NCBI RefSeq assembly: GCF_014138625.1
Contig: NZ_JACJHY010000013.1
Span: 1 to 64,000 of the forward strand
Length of the DNA stretch: 64,000 nt
Reading direction: 5' to 3'
From: Aminobacter ciceronei
GTDB lineage: Bacteria; Pseudomonadota; Alphaproteobacteria; Rhizobiales; Rhizobiaceae
A program made the position numbers and the translations under genes. Below are positions 53,800 to 63,270 of this stretch, piece after piece. Under the pieces are notes generated by a model. It was not told the DNA's origin and ran no database searches. It was given only the letters and a program-made list of their open reading frames with translations. The first letter of the stretch is position 1. The number at the start of each line of letters is the position of its first letter.

Positions 53800-54690
53800 C
53801 TACTCCAGATTCTGAACTTGCTCGCGAAACTGATCGACCACGGCCTTCAGTTCCAGCCCGATGGCGGTCACTGCGGCGGCATTCGACTTCGAACACAGCG
53901 TATTCGATTCGCGGTTGAATTCCTGCGCCAGAAAATCGAGCTTGCGGCCGATGGCGCCGCCGCCGGCAAGCAGGATGCGTGCGGAGGCGACATGGGTCTT
54001 CAGCCGGTCGATCTCCTCGCGGATGTCGGCCTTGGTGGCGAGGAACGCCGCTTCCATGTTGAGCCGCGTCTCGTCGAGCGCGGGGGACGCCTCGAGCAGC
54101 AGCCGCACCTGTTCGGCCAGGCGCTGGCGGATCTGCGCCGGCTCGCGCGATGGATCCGCTTCGGCCTGCAAGGTCAGCGTCTCGATGGTTGCGATGTGAT
54201 CCGACAAAAGCGCGCGCAGCGCCTCGCCCTCGGCCTTGCGCGCCTCGACCAGACCGGCGAGGCCCTTTTCCAGGCCATCCATGATCACCGCGTCGATCGC
54301 CGCCCGCTGCTCTTCCGTCTCGACCGCCTCGGGCATGTCGAACACGCCGCGCAGGGCAAGCAGCCCGTCGGCGCTGGCAGGGGCCGCGCCATATTGCTGG
54401 ACCAGGCGGGTGGCAAGCTCGGCCACGTCGCGCAGGAAATTTTCGTTGATGACCGGCTGCACCATAGCGCCGGCCGTGCGGCTGACGGTCAAGGTCGCCT
54501 GCACATTGCCGCGCGAAAAGCGCTTCTGGATCGCCTGCCTGACCGCCGGTTCGAGCCGCTCGAAGCCCTGCGGCAGGCGCAGGCGCACGTCGACGCTCTT
54601 GCCGTTGACCGACTTCACCTCCCAGGCGATCGCCGTTCCCTGGTGCTCGGCGGCCACGCGGGCGAAGCCTGTCATGCTTTGTAGGGTCAT
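53800..54690 (-). CDS. yicC: YicC/YloC family endoribonuclease
   Basis: A 296-residue YicC protein: N-terminal MTLQSMTGFARV, WEVKSVNGKSVDVRLRLPQG, and the C-terminal EEIDRLKTHVASARILL region of DUF1732. YicC proteins are endoribonucleases linked to sRNA turnover. The ATG at 54690 lies in the last of five tandem 14-bp repeats, each with its own ATG. No classical Shine-Dalgarno site precedes it. Confidence 0.93.
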   Translation of the reverse strand: MTLQSMTGFARVAAEHQGTAIAWEVKSVNGKSVDVRLRLPQGFERLEPAVRQAIQKRFSRGNVQATLTVSRTAGAMVQPVINENFLRDVAELATRLVQQYGAAPASADGLLALRGVFDMPEAVETEEQRAAIDAVIMDGLEKGLAGLVEARKAEGEALRALLSDHIATIETLTLQAEADPSREPAQIRQRLAEQVRLLLEASPALDETRLNMEAAFLATKADIREEIDRLKTHVASARILLAGGGAIGRKLDFLAQEFNRESNTLCSKSNAAAVTAIGLELKAVVDQFREQVQNLE

Positions 54691-54746
54691 TTGGGTAGGG
54701 TCATTTGGGTAGGGTCATCTGGGCAGGTTCATCTCAAGAGGTTCAT
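54677..54746 (-). repeat. Five tandem 14-bp repeats forming overlapping mini-ORFs before yicC
   Basis: On the minus strand five 14-bp units begin with ATGA: ATGAACCTCTTGAG, ATGAACCTGCCCAG, twice ATGACCCTACCCAA, and ATGACCCTACAAAG, which starts yicC. Each of the first four ATGs opens a five-codon ORF (MNLLR, MNLPR, MTLPK, MTLPK) whose TGA overlaps the next ATG as ATGA. The frames rotate because 14 is not a multiple of three. Confidence 0.85.
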
Positions 54747-54817
54747 CCGGGCAGCGCGTCCTGTCTTCCTGCAGCGTGCCCTGCGCGCGCCCCAGGCGGG
54801 GCAATGCAGGCCTGTTC

Positions 54818-56038
54818 CTACTTCTTGACGGCGTTGGTGGTGGCGGCGTCCTTCTTGGCCGGATCGGCCTCGTCAGCCGCCTTCTCGTCCTCGACGACCT
54901 TGCGCTGGAAGGCGCGCCAGCGGGCGACGTTTTCGTTGTGCTCGTCCAGCGTCTCGGCAAAGACGTGGCCACCCGACCCGTCGGCGACGAAATAGAGGTC
55001 CTTGGTCTTCGAGGGATTGGCCACCGCCTCCAGCGAGGCCTTGCCCGGATTGGCGATCGGCGTCGGCGGCAGACCCTTGATGGTGTAGGTGTTGTAGGGC
55101 GTCGGCTTGTCGATGTCGGAGCGATAGATCGGCCGGTCGGCCGGTTTCCCCTTGCCGCCGAAGATGCCGTAGATGATCGTCGGATCGGACTGCAACCGCA
55201 TGCCCTTGTTGAGGCGGTTGATGAACACCGCCGCCACGCGCGAGCGCTCGTCGCCGCGCGCCGTTTCCTTCTCGACGATCGAGGCCAGCGTCACGAACTC
55301 GTTGATGTCGGCGAGCGGCAGGTCAGGCGAGCGCCGGGCCCAGATGGTCTCGACCAGTTCCTTCTGGTCGGCCAGCATCTTGTTGACGATCTGCTGCCTG
55401 GTCAGGCCGCGGGTGAAGCGCTGGGTGTCGGCGGCAAGCGTGCCTTCGGCGGGCATCTCGGTCGGCATGTCGCCGCTCAGCGCTTCCTGCTCGGCAATGC
55501 GTTTCCACGCCTGCTCGACGGTCAGTCCTTCCGGAATGGTCAGCGAATACTGCACCGACTTGCCGCTCTTCAGGAGCTCCATGATGTCGTGCATCGACGC
55601 ACCGGCCTGGATCTCGTATTCGCCTGCCTTGAGCGAGCCGTCATTGCCATAGGCGCGCACGCCCATGCGGAAGATGCGGGCGTCGCTGATCAGGCCGCGC
55701 CGCTCGAGCTGGTCGGCGATGTCGGCCACGCCGGTGGCGGGCTTGACCAGGAAGGTCGCCGGCACCGTCGAGGGGCCCGCGCCGCCAAATTCCTGCTTGC
55801 CGAAATAGAGGGCGGCACCGCTGGCGAGGATCACCAGCACCGCCGTCGACATCATGAAATTGAGGAACACGACGACCTGGTTGCGCGAGGCACGCGACCG
55901 CTTGGACGGCGGCGGCGTGCCGGCTTCCGGCCGCAGCGCTTCCTGCGCGGTCTTTGGAACGATCGGATTGGCCGAAACCGGATTGGCCGGTGCGGCGCGT
56001 GGTGCGCCCTCTCCCTGCCCTGGCGTATTGATGCTCAT
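54818..56038 (-). CDS. mltG: Endolytic murein transglycosylase MltG
   Basis: A 406-residue YceG/MltG protein: cytosolic Pro-rich N-terminus, a TM (about residues 57-78, FLNFMMSTAVLVILASG), a LysM-like segment, and the catalytic domain with the glutamate in LASIVEKETAR and KGMRLQSDPTIIYGI. It cleaves nascent glycan strands and sets their length. It lies 99 bp after fabF. Yields to the yicC repeats downstream. Confidence 0.95.
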   Translation of the reverse strand: MSINTPGQGEGAPRAAPANPVSANPIVPKTAQEALRPEAGTPPPSKRSRASRNQVVVFLNFMMSTAVLVILASGAALYFGKQEFGGAGPSTVPATFLVKPATGVADIADQLERRGLISDARIFRMGVRAYGNDGSLKAGEYEIQAGASMHDIMELLKSGKSVQYSLTIPEGLTVEQAWKRIAEQEALSGDMPTEMPAEGTLAADTQRFTRGLTRQQIVNKMLADQKELVETIWARRSPDLPLADINEFVTLASIVEKETARGDERSRVAAVFINRLNKGMRLQSDPTIIYGIFGGKGKPADRPIYRSDIDKPTPYNTYTIKGLPPTPIANPGKASLEAVANPSKTKDLYFVADGSGGHVFAETLDEHNENVARWRAFQRKVVEDEKAADEADPAKKDAATTNAVKK

Positions 56039-56137
56039 CTTGCCTCGCCTTTGCGTCGAATCCCCGCCGGGAGACTAGGCTTGAATGTGGCAAAAATCAC
56101 GGCAAAGGGCCCGCGAGGGGCCCCTTCCCACAACCTA

Positions 56138-57400
56138 TCAGCCGTTGAAGCGCTGGAACACCAGCGAGGCGTTGGTGCCGCCGAAGCCGAAGGAGTTCGA
56201 CAGGGCGACGTCGACCTGCCGCTTGCGCGGTGTGTTCGGCACCAGATCGATGGCCGTCTCGCGCTCGGGATTGTCGAGGTTGATCGTCGCCGGCACGATG
56301 TTGTCGCGGATGGCGAGGATCGAGAAGATCGCTTCGGCAGCACCCGCAGCACCCAGCAAGTGGCCGATCGACGACTTGGTCGACGACATCGACACCTTGG
56401 AGGCGGCGTTGCCGACGAGACGTTCGACGGCGCCGAGTTCGATCGTATCGGCCATGGTCGAGGTGCCATGGGCGTTGATGTAGTCGATGTCGGCGGGCGT
56501 CAGATTGGCGCGCTTGAGGGCGGCGCTCATGCAGCGGAAGGCGCCGTCGCCATCCTCGGCCGGTGCGGTGATGTGATGGGCATCGCCGGTCAGGCCGTAG
56601 CCGACGACTTCGGCATAGATCCTGGCACCGCGCGCCTTGGCGTGTTCGAGCTCTTCGAGGACGACGACACCCGCCCCCTCGCCCATGACGAAGCCGTCAC
56701 GGTCGCGGTCATAGGGGCGCGAGGCCTTTTCGGGATCGTCGTTGCGGTCGGTGGAGAGCGCCTTGCAGGCGGCAAAGCCGGCCAGCGACAGGCGCGTCAC
56801 CGGCGCTTCGGCACCACCGGCCACCATCACGTCGGCATCGCCGAACATGATCAGGCGGGCCGCATCGCCGATGGCGTGCGCGCCGGTCGAGCAGGCGGTG
56901 ACCACGGCATGGTTCGGGCCCTTGAGCCCGTGCCGGATCGACACCTGGCCGGAAACCAGATTGATGATCTGGCCCGGAATGAAGAAGGGGCTGATGCGGC
57001 GCGGGCCGCGCTCCTTGAGGATCAGGGCATTTTCGGCGATGCCGTCAATGCCGCCGATGCCCGAGCCGATCATGACGCCGGTCGAATTCTGTTCGTCCGG
57101 CGTCTTTGGCTGCCAACCCGAATCCTTCAATGCCTCGTCGGCGGCCGCGATCCCGTACAGGATGAAGTCGCCGATCTTGCGCAGTTCCTTGGGTTCAAGG
57201 ACCGCTTCGGGATTGAAGCTGTTGTTGGAGCCGTCGCCGCGAGGGATGACGTTGGCGATCTTGCAGGCAAGGTCGTCGACCTCGAACTCCGTGATCCGCC
57301 GGGCTGCGCTGCGGCCGGAAAGAAGCTCTTTCCAGCCGTGCTCGTAGCCCATGCCGAACGGTGAAAGCAGGCCAAGGCCTGTGACGACCACACGCCTCAT
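56138..57400 (-). CDS. fabF: 3-oxoacyl-[acyl-carrier-protein] synthase II
   Basis: A 420-residue condensing enzyme. The Cys-His-His triad is seen in TACSTGAHAIG, INAHGTSTM and IGHLLGAAGA. RRVVVTGLGLLSPFG is the family N-terminus, from ATG 57400; a TTG 6 codons upstream is less likely. It elongates acyl-ACP with malonyl-ACP. It follows acpP by 29 bp. Confidence 0.97.
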   Translation of the reverse strand: MRRVVVTGLGLLSPFGMGYEHGWKELLSGRSAARRITEFEVDDLACKIANVIPRGDGSNNSFNPEAVLEPKELRKIGDFILYGIAAADEALKDSGWQPKTPDEQNSTGVMIGSGIGGIDGIAENALILKERGPRRISPFFIPGQIINLVSGQVSIRHGLKGPNHAVVTACSTGAHAIGDAARLIMFGDADVMVAGGAEAPVTRLSLAGFAACKALSTDRNDDPEKASRPYDRDRDGFVMGEGAGVVVLEELEHAKARGARIYAEVVGYGLTGDAHHITAPAEDGDGAFRCMSAALKRANLTPADIDYINAHGTSTMADTIELGAVERLVGNAASKVSMSSTKSSIGHLLGAAGAAEAIFSILAIRDNIVPATINLDNPERETAIDLVPNTPRKRQVDVALSNSFGFGGTNASLVFQRFNG

Positions 57401-57429
57401 CGCAGGCACCCCTGACAATTCGCGATCGC

Positions 57430-57666
57430 TCAGGCCGAAGCCTTGTCGATGTACTTCACGGCGTCGCCAACGGTGAGGATGGTCTCGGCCGCATCATCGG
57501 GGATCTCGACGCCGAATTCTTCTTCGAAAGCCATGACGAGCTCGACCGTGTCGAGGCTGTCCGCGCCCAGATCGTCGATGAAGCTCGCAGCTTCCGTCAC
57601 CTTGTCGGCGTCGACGCCAAGATGTTCGATGACGATCTTCTTGACGCGCTCTGCGGTGTCACTCAT
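57430..57666 (-). CDS. acpP: Acyl carrier protein
   Basis: A 78-residue ACP with the phosphopantetheine serine S37 in [12 protein letters not shown] and a strongly acidic composition. It carries growing acyl chains in fatty acid synthesis. It lies between fabG and fabF. A terminator-like hairpin upstream suggests its own promoter, which would allow higher expression than the neighbours. Confidence 0.98.
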   Translation of the reverse strand: MSDTAERVKKIVIEHLGVDADKVTEAASFIDDLGADSLDTVELVMAFEEEFGVEIPDDAAETILTVGDAVKYIDKASA

Positions 57667-57828
57667 GTGGGCATCCTCAGTCTGGTGTTGTTAGGTCTTC
57701 GTTAGCGGGCGGATTGCCGCTAATCAAGCTGTAATCTACGCTTTCCCAAGCGCTCGGGCGGCGGTCGGGTTTCGTCCTGGCCACCTGATGGAGCGCGGCA
57801 ATACACGAAAAATTCACCGCGTCCAAGG

Positions 57829-57852
57829 CAAAAGGGCCGGTTATCCCGGCCA
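57829..57852 (-). terminator. Terminator-like hairpin between fabG and acpP
   Basis: On the minus strand GGCCGG and CCGGCC enclose a 5-nt loop and are followed by CTTTTGCC. It is 33 bp beyond the fabG stop. It would reduce readthrough from fabG to acpP. Confidence 0.5.
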
Positions 57853-57884
57853 ATCGGCCAATCAGATCCCAATCAGATCCCAAA

Positions 57885-58622
57885 TCAAATCATTGCCATG
57901 CCGCCATTGACGTGAATCGTCTGGCCGGTGACGTAGGCCGCCTCATCGGAGGCGAGATAGGCGACCGCCGAGGCAACTTCCTTGCCGGTGCCCATGCGCT
58001 TGGCCGGGATCGCCGCCATGATCGCCTCTTTTTGCTTGTCGTTGAGCTTCTCGGTCATCGCCGATTCGATGAAGCCGGGGGCGACGCAGTTGACGGTGAT
58101 GTTGCGGGTGGCGATCTCCTGGGCCAGCGACTTGGAGAAGCCGATCATGCCGGCCTTGGAGGCGCAATAATTGGTCTGGCCGGGATTGCCGGTGACGCCG
58201 ACGACCGAGGTGATGTTGATGATGCGGCCATGACGGCGGCGCATCATCGGATGGGTCAATTCGCGCGTCAGTCGGAACATCGCCGTCAGGTTGATCTCGA
58301 TGACGCTGTCCCAGTCGGCATCCGACATGCGCACGAACAGGCCGTCCTTGGTGATGCCGGCATTGTTGACCAGGATGTCGACGCCTTCGAGTTCGGCTTC
58401 GGCCTTCTGGCCCAGCGCCTTGACCTCGTCGCGGTCGGCGAGATTGGCCGGGAACAGCTTGACCCGGTCGCCGAGTTCGCCGGCCAGCGCCTCGAGCTTT
58501 TCGATGCGGGTGCCGTGCAGGCCGACAATGGCGCCCTGGCTGTGCAGGATGCGGGCGATTTCTTCGCCGATGCCGCCGGATGCACCGGTGACGAGTGCCT
58601 TGCGGCCGGTCAGATCGAGCAT
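57885..58622 (-). CDS. fabG: 3-oxoacyl-[acyl-carrier-protein] reductase
   Basis: A 245-residue SDR. NADPH motif VTGASGGIGEEI, NNAG near residue 88, and the catalytic YCASK near residue 152. MLDLTGRKALVTG is the family start (ATG 58622). It reduces 3-oxoacyl-ACP. It is 56 bp after fabD in the fabD-fabG-acpP-fabF order. Confidence 0.97.
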   Translation of the reverse strand: MLDLTGRKALVTGASGGIGEEIARILHSQGAIVGLHGTRIEKLEALAGELGDRVKLFPANLADRDEVKALGQKAEAELEGVDILVNNAGITKDGLFVRMSDADWDSVIEINLTAMFRLTRELTHPMMRRRHGRIINITSVVGVTGNPGQTNYCASKAGMIGFSKSLAQEIATRNITVNCVAPGFIESAMTEKLNDKQKEAIMAAIPAKRMGTGKEVASAVAYLASDEAAYVTGQTIHVNGGMAMI

Positions 58623-58678
58623 TTTGCTACCTTCCTTGAAGAGCGCACCCTTCACACGGGTGGGGTCGTTTGAATCGT

Positions 58679-59620
58679 TCAGGCGAGCGCGGCAATCGCC
58701 GCCTCGACATCGGCCGGCGTGTTGACGGCTGACGTCGCGATCTCCTTGTTGATGCGGCGGGCGAGGCCCGACAGCACCTTGCCGGCGCCCACTTCATAAA
58801 GCGTGGTGACGCCGTTGTTGCCGAACCACTCGACGGTCTCGGCCCAGCGGACACGACCGGTGACCTGCTCGACGAGGCGGGCGGCGATCTCTTCCGGATC
58901 GGTGATCGGCGTGACAGAGACATTGGCAACGACCGGCACGACCGGCACGTTCTTCTTCACCCCGGCCAGCGCTTCGCGCATCTTCTCGGCAGCGGGTGCC
59001 ATCAGCGCCGAATGGAAGGGGGCGGAGACCTGCAGCATCAGCGCGCGCTTGGCGCCCTTGGCGGTGCAAAGGGCCGCGGCACGCTCGACCGCTGCCTTCT
59101 CGCCCGAAATGACCAGCTGGCCGCCGCCATTGTCATTGGCGATCTGGCAGACCGAGCCCTGTGCTGCCTCGGCACAGGCGGCGTCGACGTCGCCCTGTTC
59201 GAGGCCGATGATCGCAGCCATCGCGCCCTGGCCAGCCGGCACCGCCGCCTGCATGGCGTTGCCGCGGATGCGCAGCAGGCGTGCCGCGTCGGCGACCGAG
59301 ACGAAACCGGCGGCAGCAAGGGCCGAATATTCGCCGAGCGAGTGGCCGGCGACGTAAGACACCTTGTCCTTGAGCGACAGGCCGCGCGCTTCCAGCGCCC
59401 GGAAGGCTGCCATCGACACCGCCATCAGCGCCGGCTGGGCGTTGGCGGTCAGGGTCAGCGTCTCCTCAGGCCCTTCCCAGATCAGCTTCGACAGCTTTTC
59501 ACCGAGCGCGTCGTCGACTTCCTCGAAGACGCGGCGTGCCTCCGGAAAGGCATCGGCCAATTCCTTGCCCATGCCGACGGCCTGGCTGCCCTGCCCCGGA
59601 AAAGTGAATGCAACGGCCAT
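58679..59620 (-). CDS. fabD: Malonyl-CoA:ACP transacylase
   Basis: A 313-residue FabD. Nucleophile S94 in GHSLGEYS, the GQGSQ oxyanion loop at residues 9-13, and the histidine in QVSAPFHSALMAP. It loads malonyl groups onto ACP. The ATG 59620 is preceded by CCAGGAGATC. First gene of the fatty acid cluster. Confidence 0.97.
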   Translation of the reverse strand: MAVAFTFPGQGSQAVGMGKELADAFPEARRVFEEVDDALGEKLSKLIWEGPEETLTLTANAQPALMAVSMAAFRALEARGLSLKDKVSYVAGHSLGEYSALAAAGFVSVADAARLLRIRGNAMQAAVPAGQGAMAAIIGLEQGDVDAACAEAAQGSVCQIANDNGGGQLVISGEKAAVERAAALCTAKGAKRALMLQVSAPFHSALMAPAAEKMREALAGVKKNVPVVPVVANVSVTPITDPEEIAARLVEQVTGRVRWAETVEWFGNNGVTTLYEVGAGKVLSGLARRINKEIATSAVNTPADVEAAIAALA

Positions 59621-59943
59621 GTCGATCTCCTGGCTACTTGCCGCATCGACCCGAACCGGAATCGGTTTTTCGGGCTTCGGCGGGCAGACATATCACGAGG
59701 TGCTGCGCCGGACGTCGTTGGAACCGGCGGCGCGCCATGTCGTTGTGCCTCTGGCGCAATGGATACCGTCAAGTCAAGCCTTGAGGGCTTTGGCACCGCT
59801 TTGGGGCAAATAATCACAGAGAATTAATGCGAAAAACGTTTTGTTTGCCCCATCCTTCTCAATTTTGCCATATGCGCTAGGTTTTCGATGACAGTTTCGT
59901 GACGGTTGCGTGACGCCGCCGTCCAGCGTTCGAGGAAGTTGAG
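59621..59943. other. 323-bp divergent intergenic region with nested inverted repeats
   Basis: It separates fabD (minus) from the LTA-synthase-like gene (plus). It contains GGGGCAAA (59803-59810) and its complement TTTGCCCC (59844-59851), with the palindrome AAAACGTTTT (59833-59842) inside. These may be binding sites or a cruciform. No gene was seen. Confidence 0.45.
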
Positions 59944-61905
59944 TTGGCAAAGCTGTTCGCGACAGGCAAAACGGTCGCCCGCGACGAGGAAAACGAGGCT
60001 GAAGCACTCAGCCGGCGTGCCTATGCGCTCGGCGTGCTGCGCTCGGTGATGATCACGCTCGCCGTCTCGGCGGTGCTGGTCTTCGCCATCGAATTCGTCG
60101 CCCGCGGTTCCTTCGTCGACACGCTCAATTTCTTCCAGCAGCCGTTCAAGCCGAGCTGGACCACTGTGGCGCTGTTCGCACTGCTGATCATCGGTTTCGA
60201 CGCGCTGCTCGGCCGGCCCTATAACGGCCTTCTGGTCGTAGCACCCGTGGCGCTGGCGCTGGCCTTCGTCGGCCACCAGAAGTCGCTCTATCTCGGCGAT
60301 CCGCTCTACCCGACCGATTTCCTCTATATCAGGCAGATCGTCGAACTGATGCCGCTTTTGGTGCGCGAGCGGCCGCTCGCCGGCATCGGCATTGCGGTCG
60401 GCCTCATCGGCGGCATCTCGCTGCTGGTGCTTGCCTGGCGTTACTGGCGCCGCCGCATGCCGGCGCTGTCGTTCTGGGCGCGCATGTCGCGCCTGGCGAT
60501 CGCCATTCCGGCGCTGGCCTTCTTCGTCTCGATCATGGACTACGCCACCTTCTCGTGGACGCGCGACCGCCTGCAGATCATCCCGATGATGTGGGACCAG
60601 AAGGAAAACTACGCCTCCAACGGCTTTGCCATCGCCTTTGCGCTCAACGTGCCGATGGCCAAGGTCAAGGCGCCGCAGGGCTATTCCGACAAGGCCATCG
60701 ACGCCATCGCGGCACCGTCGCAGGCAGCCGCCGTCCTGCCCGAGGAAAAGCCCGACGTCATCATCGTGATGAGCGAATCCTTCTGGGATCCGACGCGGCT
60801 GCCCGGTGTTTCGATCACGCCGGATCCGATCCAGAACGTGCGCGCCGCGCAGTCCGGCCACGTCTTCTCGCCCGAGTTCGGCGGCATGACCGCCAATGTC
60901 GAGTTCGAGGCGCTGACCGGCTTCTCCAACGCCTTCCTGCCGGCCGGCTCGATCCCCTACCAGCAATATGTCCGCGCGCCGGTGCCTTCGCTTGCCACCT
61001 TCTTCAAGAGCGAAGGCTACGACACCAAGGCCATCCATCCCTTCGGCAGCTGGTTCTGGAACCGCTCGTTTGTCTACAAGGACTTCGGCTTCGATACATT
61101 CCTGTCGGAAGAGAACCTGCCGCCGCTGGAAAAGCGCGGGCCTCTGGTCTCCGACGCCGCGCTGACCGAAGAGATCATCCGCCAGGCCGACGCCACCGAC
61201 CACCCCTTCTTCTTCTTTGCCGTCTCGCTGCAGAGCCACGGCCCCTATGAGCCGAACCGCTACAGCGACACCACCCACAAGGTCGATGCGCCGACCTCGC
61301 AGTGGACGCGCGATTCGATCCTGACCTATGCCGAAGGTGCCTCCGATGCCGACCGTGGCCTGAAGCGGCTGATGGACTGGGCCAGCAAGCGTGAACGCCC
61401 GACGGTCATTGCCTTCTTCGGCGACCACCTGCCGCCGCTCGGCCCCGTCTATGTCGAGACCGGTTTCATGAAAGAGCCGGTCGCCAAGCGCAAGGCGCCG
61501 CTCGACGAGATGCTGGTGCAGCACGAGACGCCCTTGGTGGTGTGGTCGAACCGCACCGGTGCTGCGCGCGACATCGGCTCGATCAGCCCGGCCTTCCTGC
61601 CGCTGCACGTGCTCGAGACCGCCGGCATCAGCCACCCCTACTACACCGGCTTCCTCGGCGACCTGCATGACCGCTACCGCGTCGTCGACCGCAACATGCT
61701 GATGCCGCGACAGGGCCAATCGGTGTTCGACTGGTCGCGCCAGAAGGAACTCGACCCGGCGATCCGCGATTTCCGCTGGCTGCAATATGACATGATGTTC
61801 GGCAAGCGCCGCGGCGCCAAGGGCTTCTTCCCCGAGACCGTCGACAAGGTCGTCGCCAACCGTACGCGCTCGCCGCTGTTCGTCCGGGACGAGGCATTCA
61901 GCTGA
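59944..61905 (+). CDS. LTA synthase family / phosphoglycerol transferase-like membrane protein
   Basis: A 653-residue protein: about five N-terminal TM helices (to about residue 200) and an extracytoplasmic sulfatase-fold domain (about residues 265-600) with DVIIVMSESFWDPTRLPG, the catalytic threonine region NVEFEALTGFSNAFLP, and FFGDHLPPLG. In Gram-negative bacteria such enzymes transfer phosphoglycerol from phosphatidylglycerol to periplasmic glucans (OpgB-like). The start codon is TTG 59944 behind CGAGGAAG; no ATG fits as well. Confidence 0.87.
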   Translation: MAKLFATGKTVARDEENEAEALSRRAYALGVLRSVMITLAVSAVLVFAIEFVARGSFVDTLNFFQQPFKPSWTTVALFALLIIGFDALLGRPYNGLLVVAPVALALAFVGHQKSLYLGDPLYPTDFLYIRQIVELMPLLVRERPLAGIGIAVGLIGGISLLVLAWRYWRRRMPALSFWARMSRLAIAIPALAFFVSIMDYATFSWTRDRLQIIPMMWDQKENYASNGFAIAFALNVPMAKVKAPQGYSDKAIDAIAAPSQAAAVLPEEKPDVIIVMSESFWDPTRLPGVSITPDPIQNVRAAQSGHVFSPEFGGMTANVEFEALTGFSNAFLPAGSIPYQQYVRAPVPSLATFFKSEGYDTKAIHPFGSWFWNRSFVYKDFGFDTFLSEENLPPLEKRGPLVSDAALTEEIIRQADATDHPFFFFAVSLQSHGPYEPNRYSDTTHKVDAPTSQWTRDSILTYAEGASDADRGLKRLMDWASKRERPTVIAFFGDHLPPLGPVYVETGFMKEPVAKRKAPLDEMLVQHETPLVVWSNRTGAARDIGSISPAFLPLHVLETAGISHPYYTGFLGDLHDRYRVVDRNMLMPRQGQSVFDWSRQKELDPAIRDFRWLQYDMMFGKRRGAKGFFPETVDKVVANRTRSPLFVRDEAFS

Positions 61906-62321
61906 GCCAAAACCGGCTTGAAAAGGCCGGTTTCTCATCCCGGAAGCCTTCGGCTGAGCATCGAAATCGGGCGCAAAAAGCCCGATTTCTCATCCCGGAA
62001 GCCTTCGGCTGAACATCGAAATCGGGCGCAAAAGCCCGATTTCTCAGGGAATCTCGGCCTTCCCCCTTGCCTTGTATCGCCTTAGCATATAGACGCCCGC
62101 CATCTGCCGGTCCCAGCTGGGGGCTGAACGGAGGGCCGGAGGCTTTCTTGAAAGCCGCCGTGTGAAGCGAAAACGCTTCCGCCTCCCGTGTCTCCGCTCT
62201 CGACCGTCTCGTCGTGCACCTTTCTTCTCCCGAGGTGGCCAATGGCCCTCGAAGGATCAGGGAAGTCGCAGAGGCTCTAGCCGCCGGGACCGGAAGATGG
62301 AAACGAAGAAAGGCAAAAACT
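61906..62321 (+). other. 416-bp intergenic region upstream of rpsF with repeats and promoter
   Basis: It holds the tandem 55-bp hairpin repeats (61931-62039), and around 62066-62093 a CTTGCC ... TATAGA arrangement that may be the ribosomal-operon promoter (spacing not ideal). The remainder shows no gene. Confidence 0.45.
61931..62039 (+). repeat. Tandem 55-bp repeats each containing a hairpin
   Basis: TTTCTCATCCCGGAAGCCTT is the shared start of two units at 61931 and 61986. Each ends in a stem ATCGGGC with GCCCGAT around a GCAAAA(A) loop. A related stem (ACCGGC...GCCGGT) immediately precedes them at about 61912-61932, so three hairpins stand in a row right after the LTA-synthase-like gene. 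They may together act as a terminator or REP-like element. Confidence 0.75.
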
Positions 62322-62807
62322 ATGGCTCTTTATGAACATGTGTTTCTTGCCCGCCAGGACCTCTCGCAGCAGCAGGTCGATGCACTTGTCGAACACTACA
62401 AGGGCATCATCACTGCAGCTGGCGGATCGGTTGGCCGGGTCGAGAACTGGGGACTGAAGTCCCTCACCTACCGCATCAACAAGAACCGCAAGGCGTATTA
62501 CACGCTGATGGACATCACCGCGCCGTCGGCTGCCGTCAAGGAAGTCGAGCGTCAGCAGGGCCTGTCCGAAGACGTCCTGCGCTTCATGACCGTCAAGGTC
62601 GAGGCGCATGAAGAAGGCGTCTCCGCCATGATGCAGAAGCGCGAAGAGCGCTCCGAGCGTGGCGAACGCGGTGGCTTCGGCGACCGTCCGCAGCGCAGCT
62701 TCGGCGATCGCGGCGACCGTGGCCCGCGCAGCTTCGGCGACCGCGATGGCGGTGGTGATCGTGGCCCGCGCCGTCCGCGCGAAGGTGTTGAAGGGGGTGC
62801 AGAATAA
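62322..62807 (+). CDS. rpsF: 30S ribosomal protein bS6
   Basis: A 161-residue S6: [20 protein letters not shown], then [20 protein letters not shown], the S18-contact region. The C-terminus carries an Arg/Gly-rich extension (about residues 110-161) made of [17 protein letters not shown]-like units, longer than in E. coli. ATG 62322 follows GAAAGG. Its TAA overlaps the rpsR ATG by one base. Confidence 0.96.
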   Translation: MALYEHVFLARQDLSQQQVDALVEHYKGIITAAGGSVGRVENWGLKSLTYRINKNRKAYYTLMDITAPSAAVKEVERQQGLSEDVLRFMTVKVEAHEEGVSAMMQKREERSERGERGGFGDRPQRSFGDRGDRGPRSFGDRDGGGDRGPRRPREGVEGGAE

Positions 62808-63055
62808 TGGTCGACATCAACCAGATCCCGACCCGTCGTCCTTTCCACCGTCGTCGCAAGACCTGCCCGTTCTCCGGCGCCAACGCTCCGAAGATCGACT
62901 ACAAGGACGTGCGTCTGCTGCAGCGCTACATTTCCGAGCGCGGCAAGATCGTTCCTTCGCGCATCACCGCCGTCAGCCAGAAGAAGCAGCGTGAACTCGC
63001 CCAGGCGATCAAGCGCGCCCGCTTCCTCGGCCTGCTGCCCTACGTGGTGAAGTGA
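62807..63055 (+). CDS. rpsR: 30S ribosomal protein bS18
   Basis: An 82-residue S18: [20 protein letters not shown] at the N-terminus and [20 protein letters not shown] in the core. A single cysteine lies in TCPFSG. It binds S6 on the 30S platform. It starts at the overlapping TAATG after rpsF, so translation is coupled. Confidence 0.97.
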   Translation: MVDINQIPTRRPFHRRRKTCPFSGANAPKIDYKDVRLLQRYISERGKIVPSRITAVSQKKQRELAQAIKRARFLGLLPYVVK

Positions 63056-63270
63056 TATCGGTTCCGGCCCGGCGGCATTCGCCCCGGGCCGGACCATTCC
63101 CTGCCGCGACGGGCGCGGTCGGGTGAACCTTCAAATCCCGGGTTGGATTTCTAAGGGAAATCCTAACTGCCGCGACAGGCAGGACAGCGAAACCGGCGGC
63201 AACGCCCTCATTGCTTCCTTGCCCGTTGAATTTTTCCGCTGCCTTTGCAGCCAACGAAAGGACAAGGACA

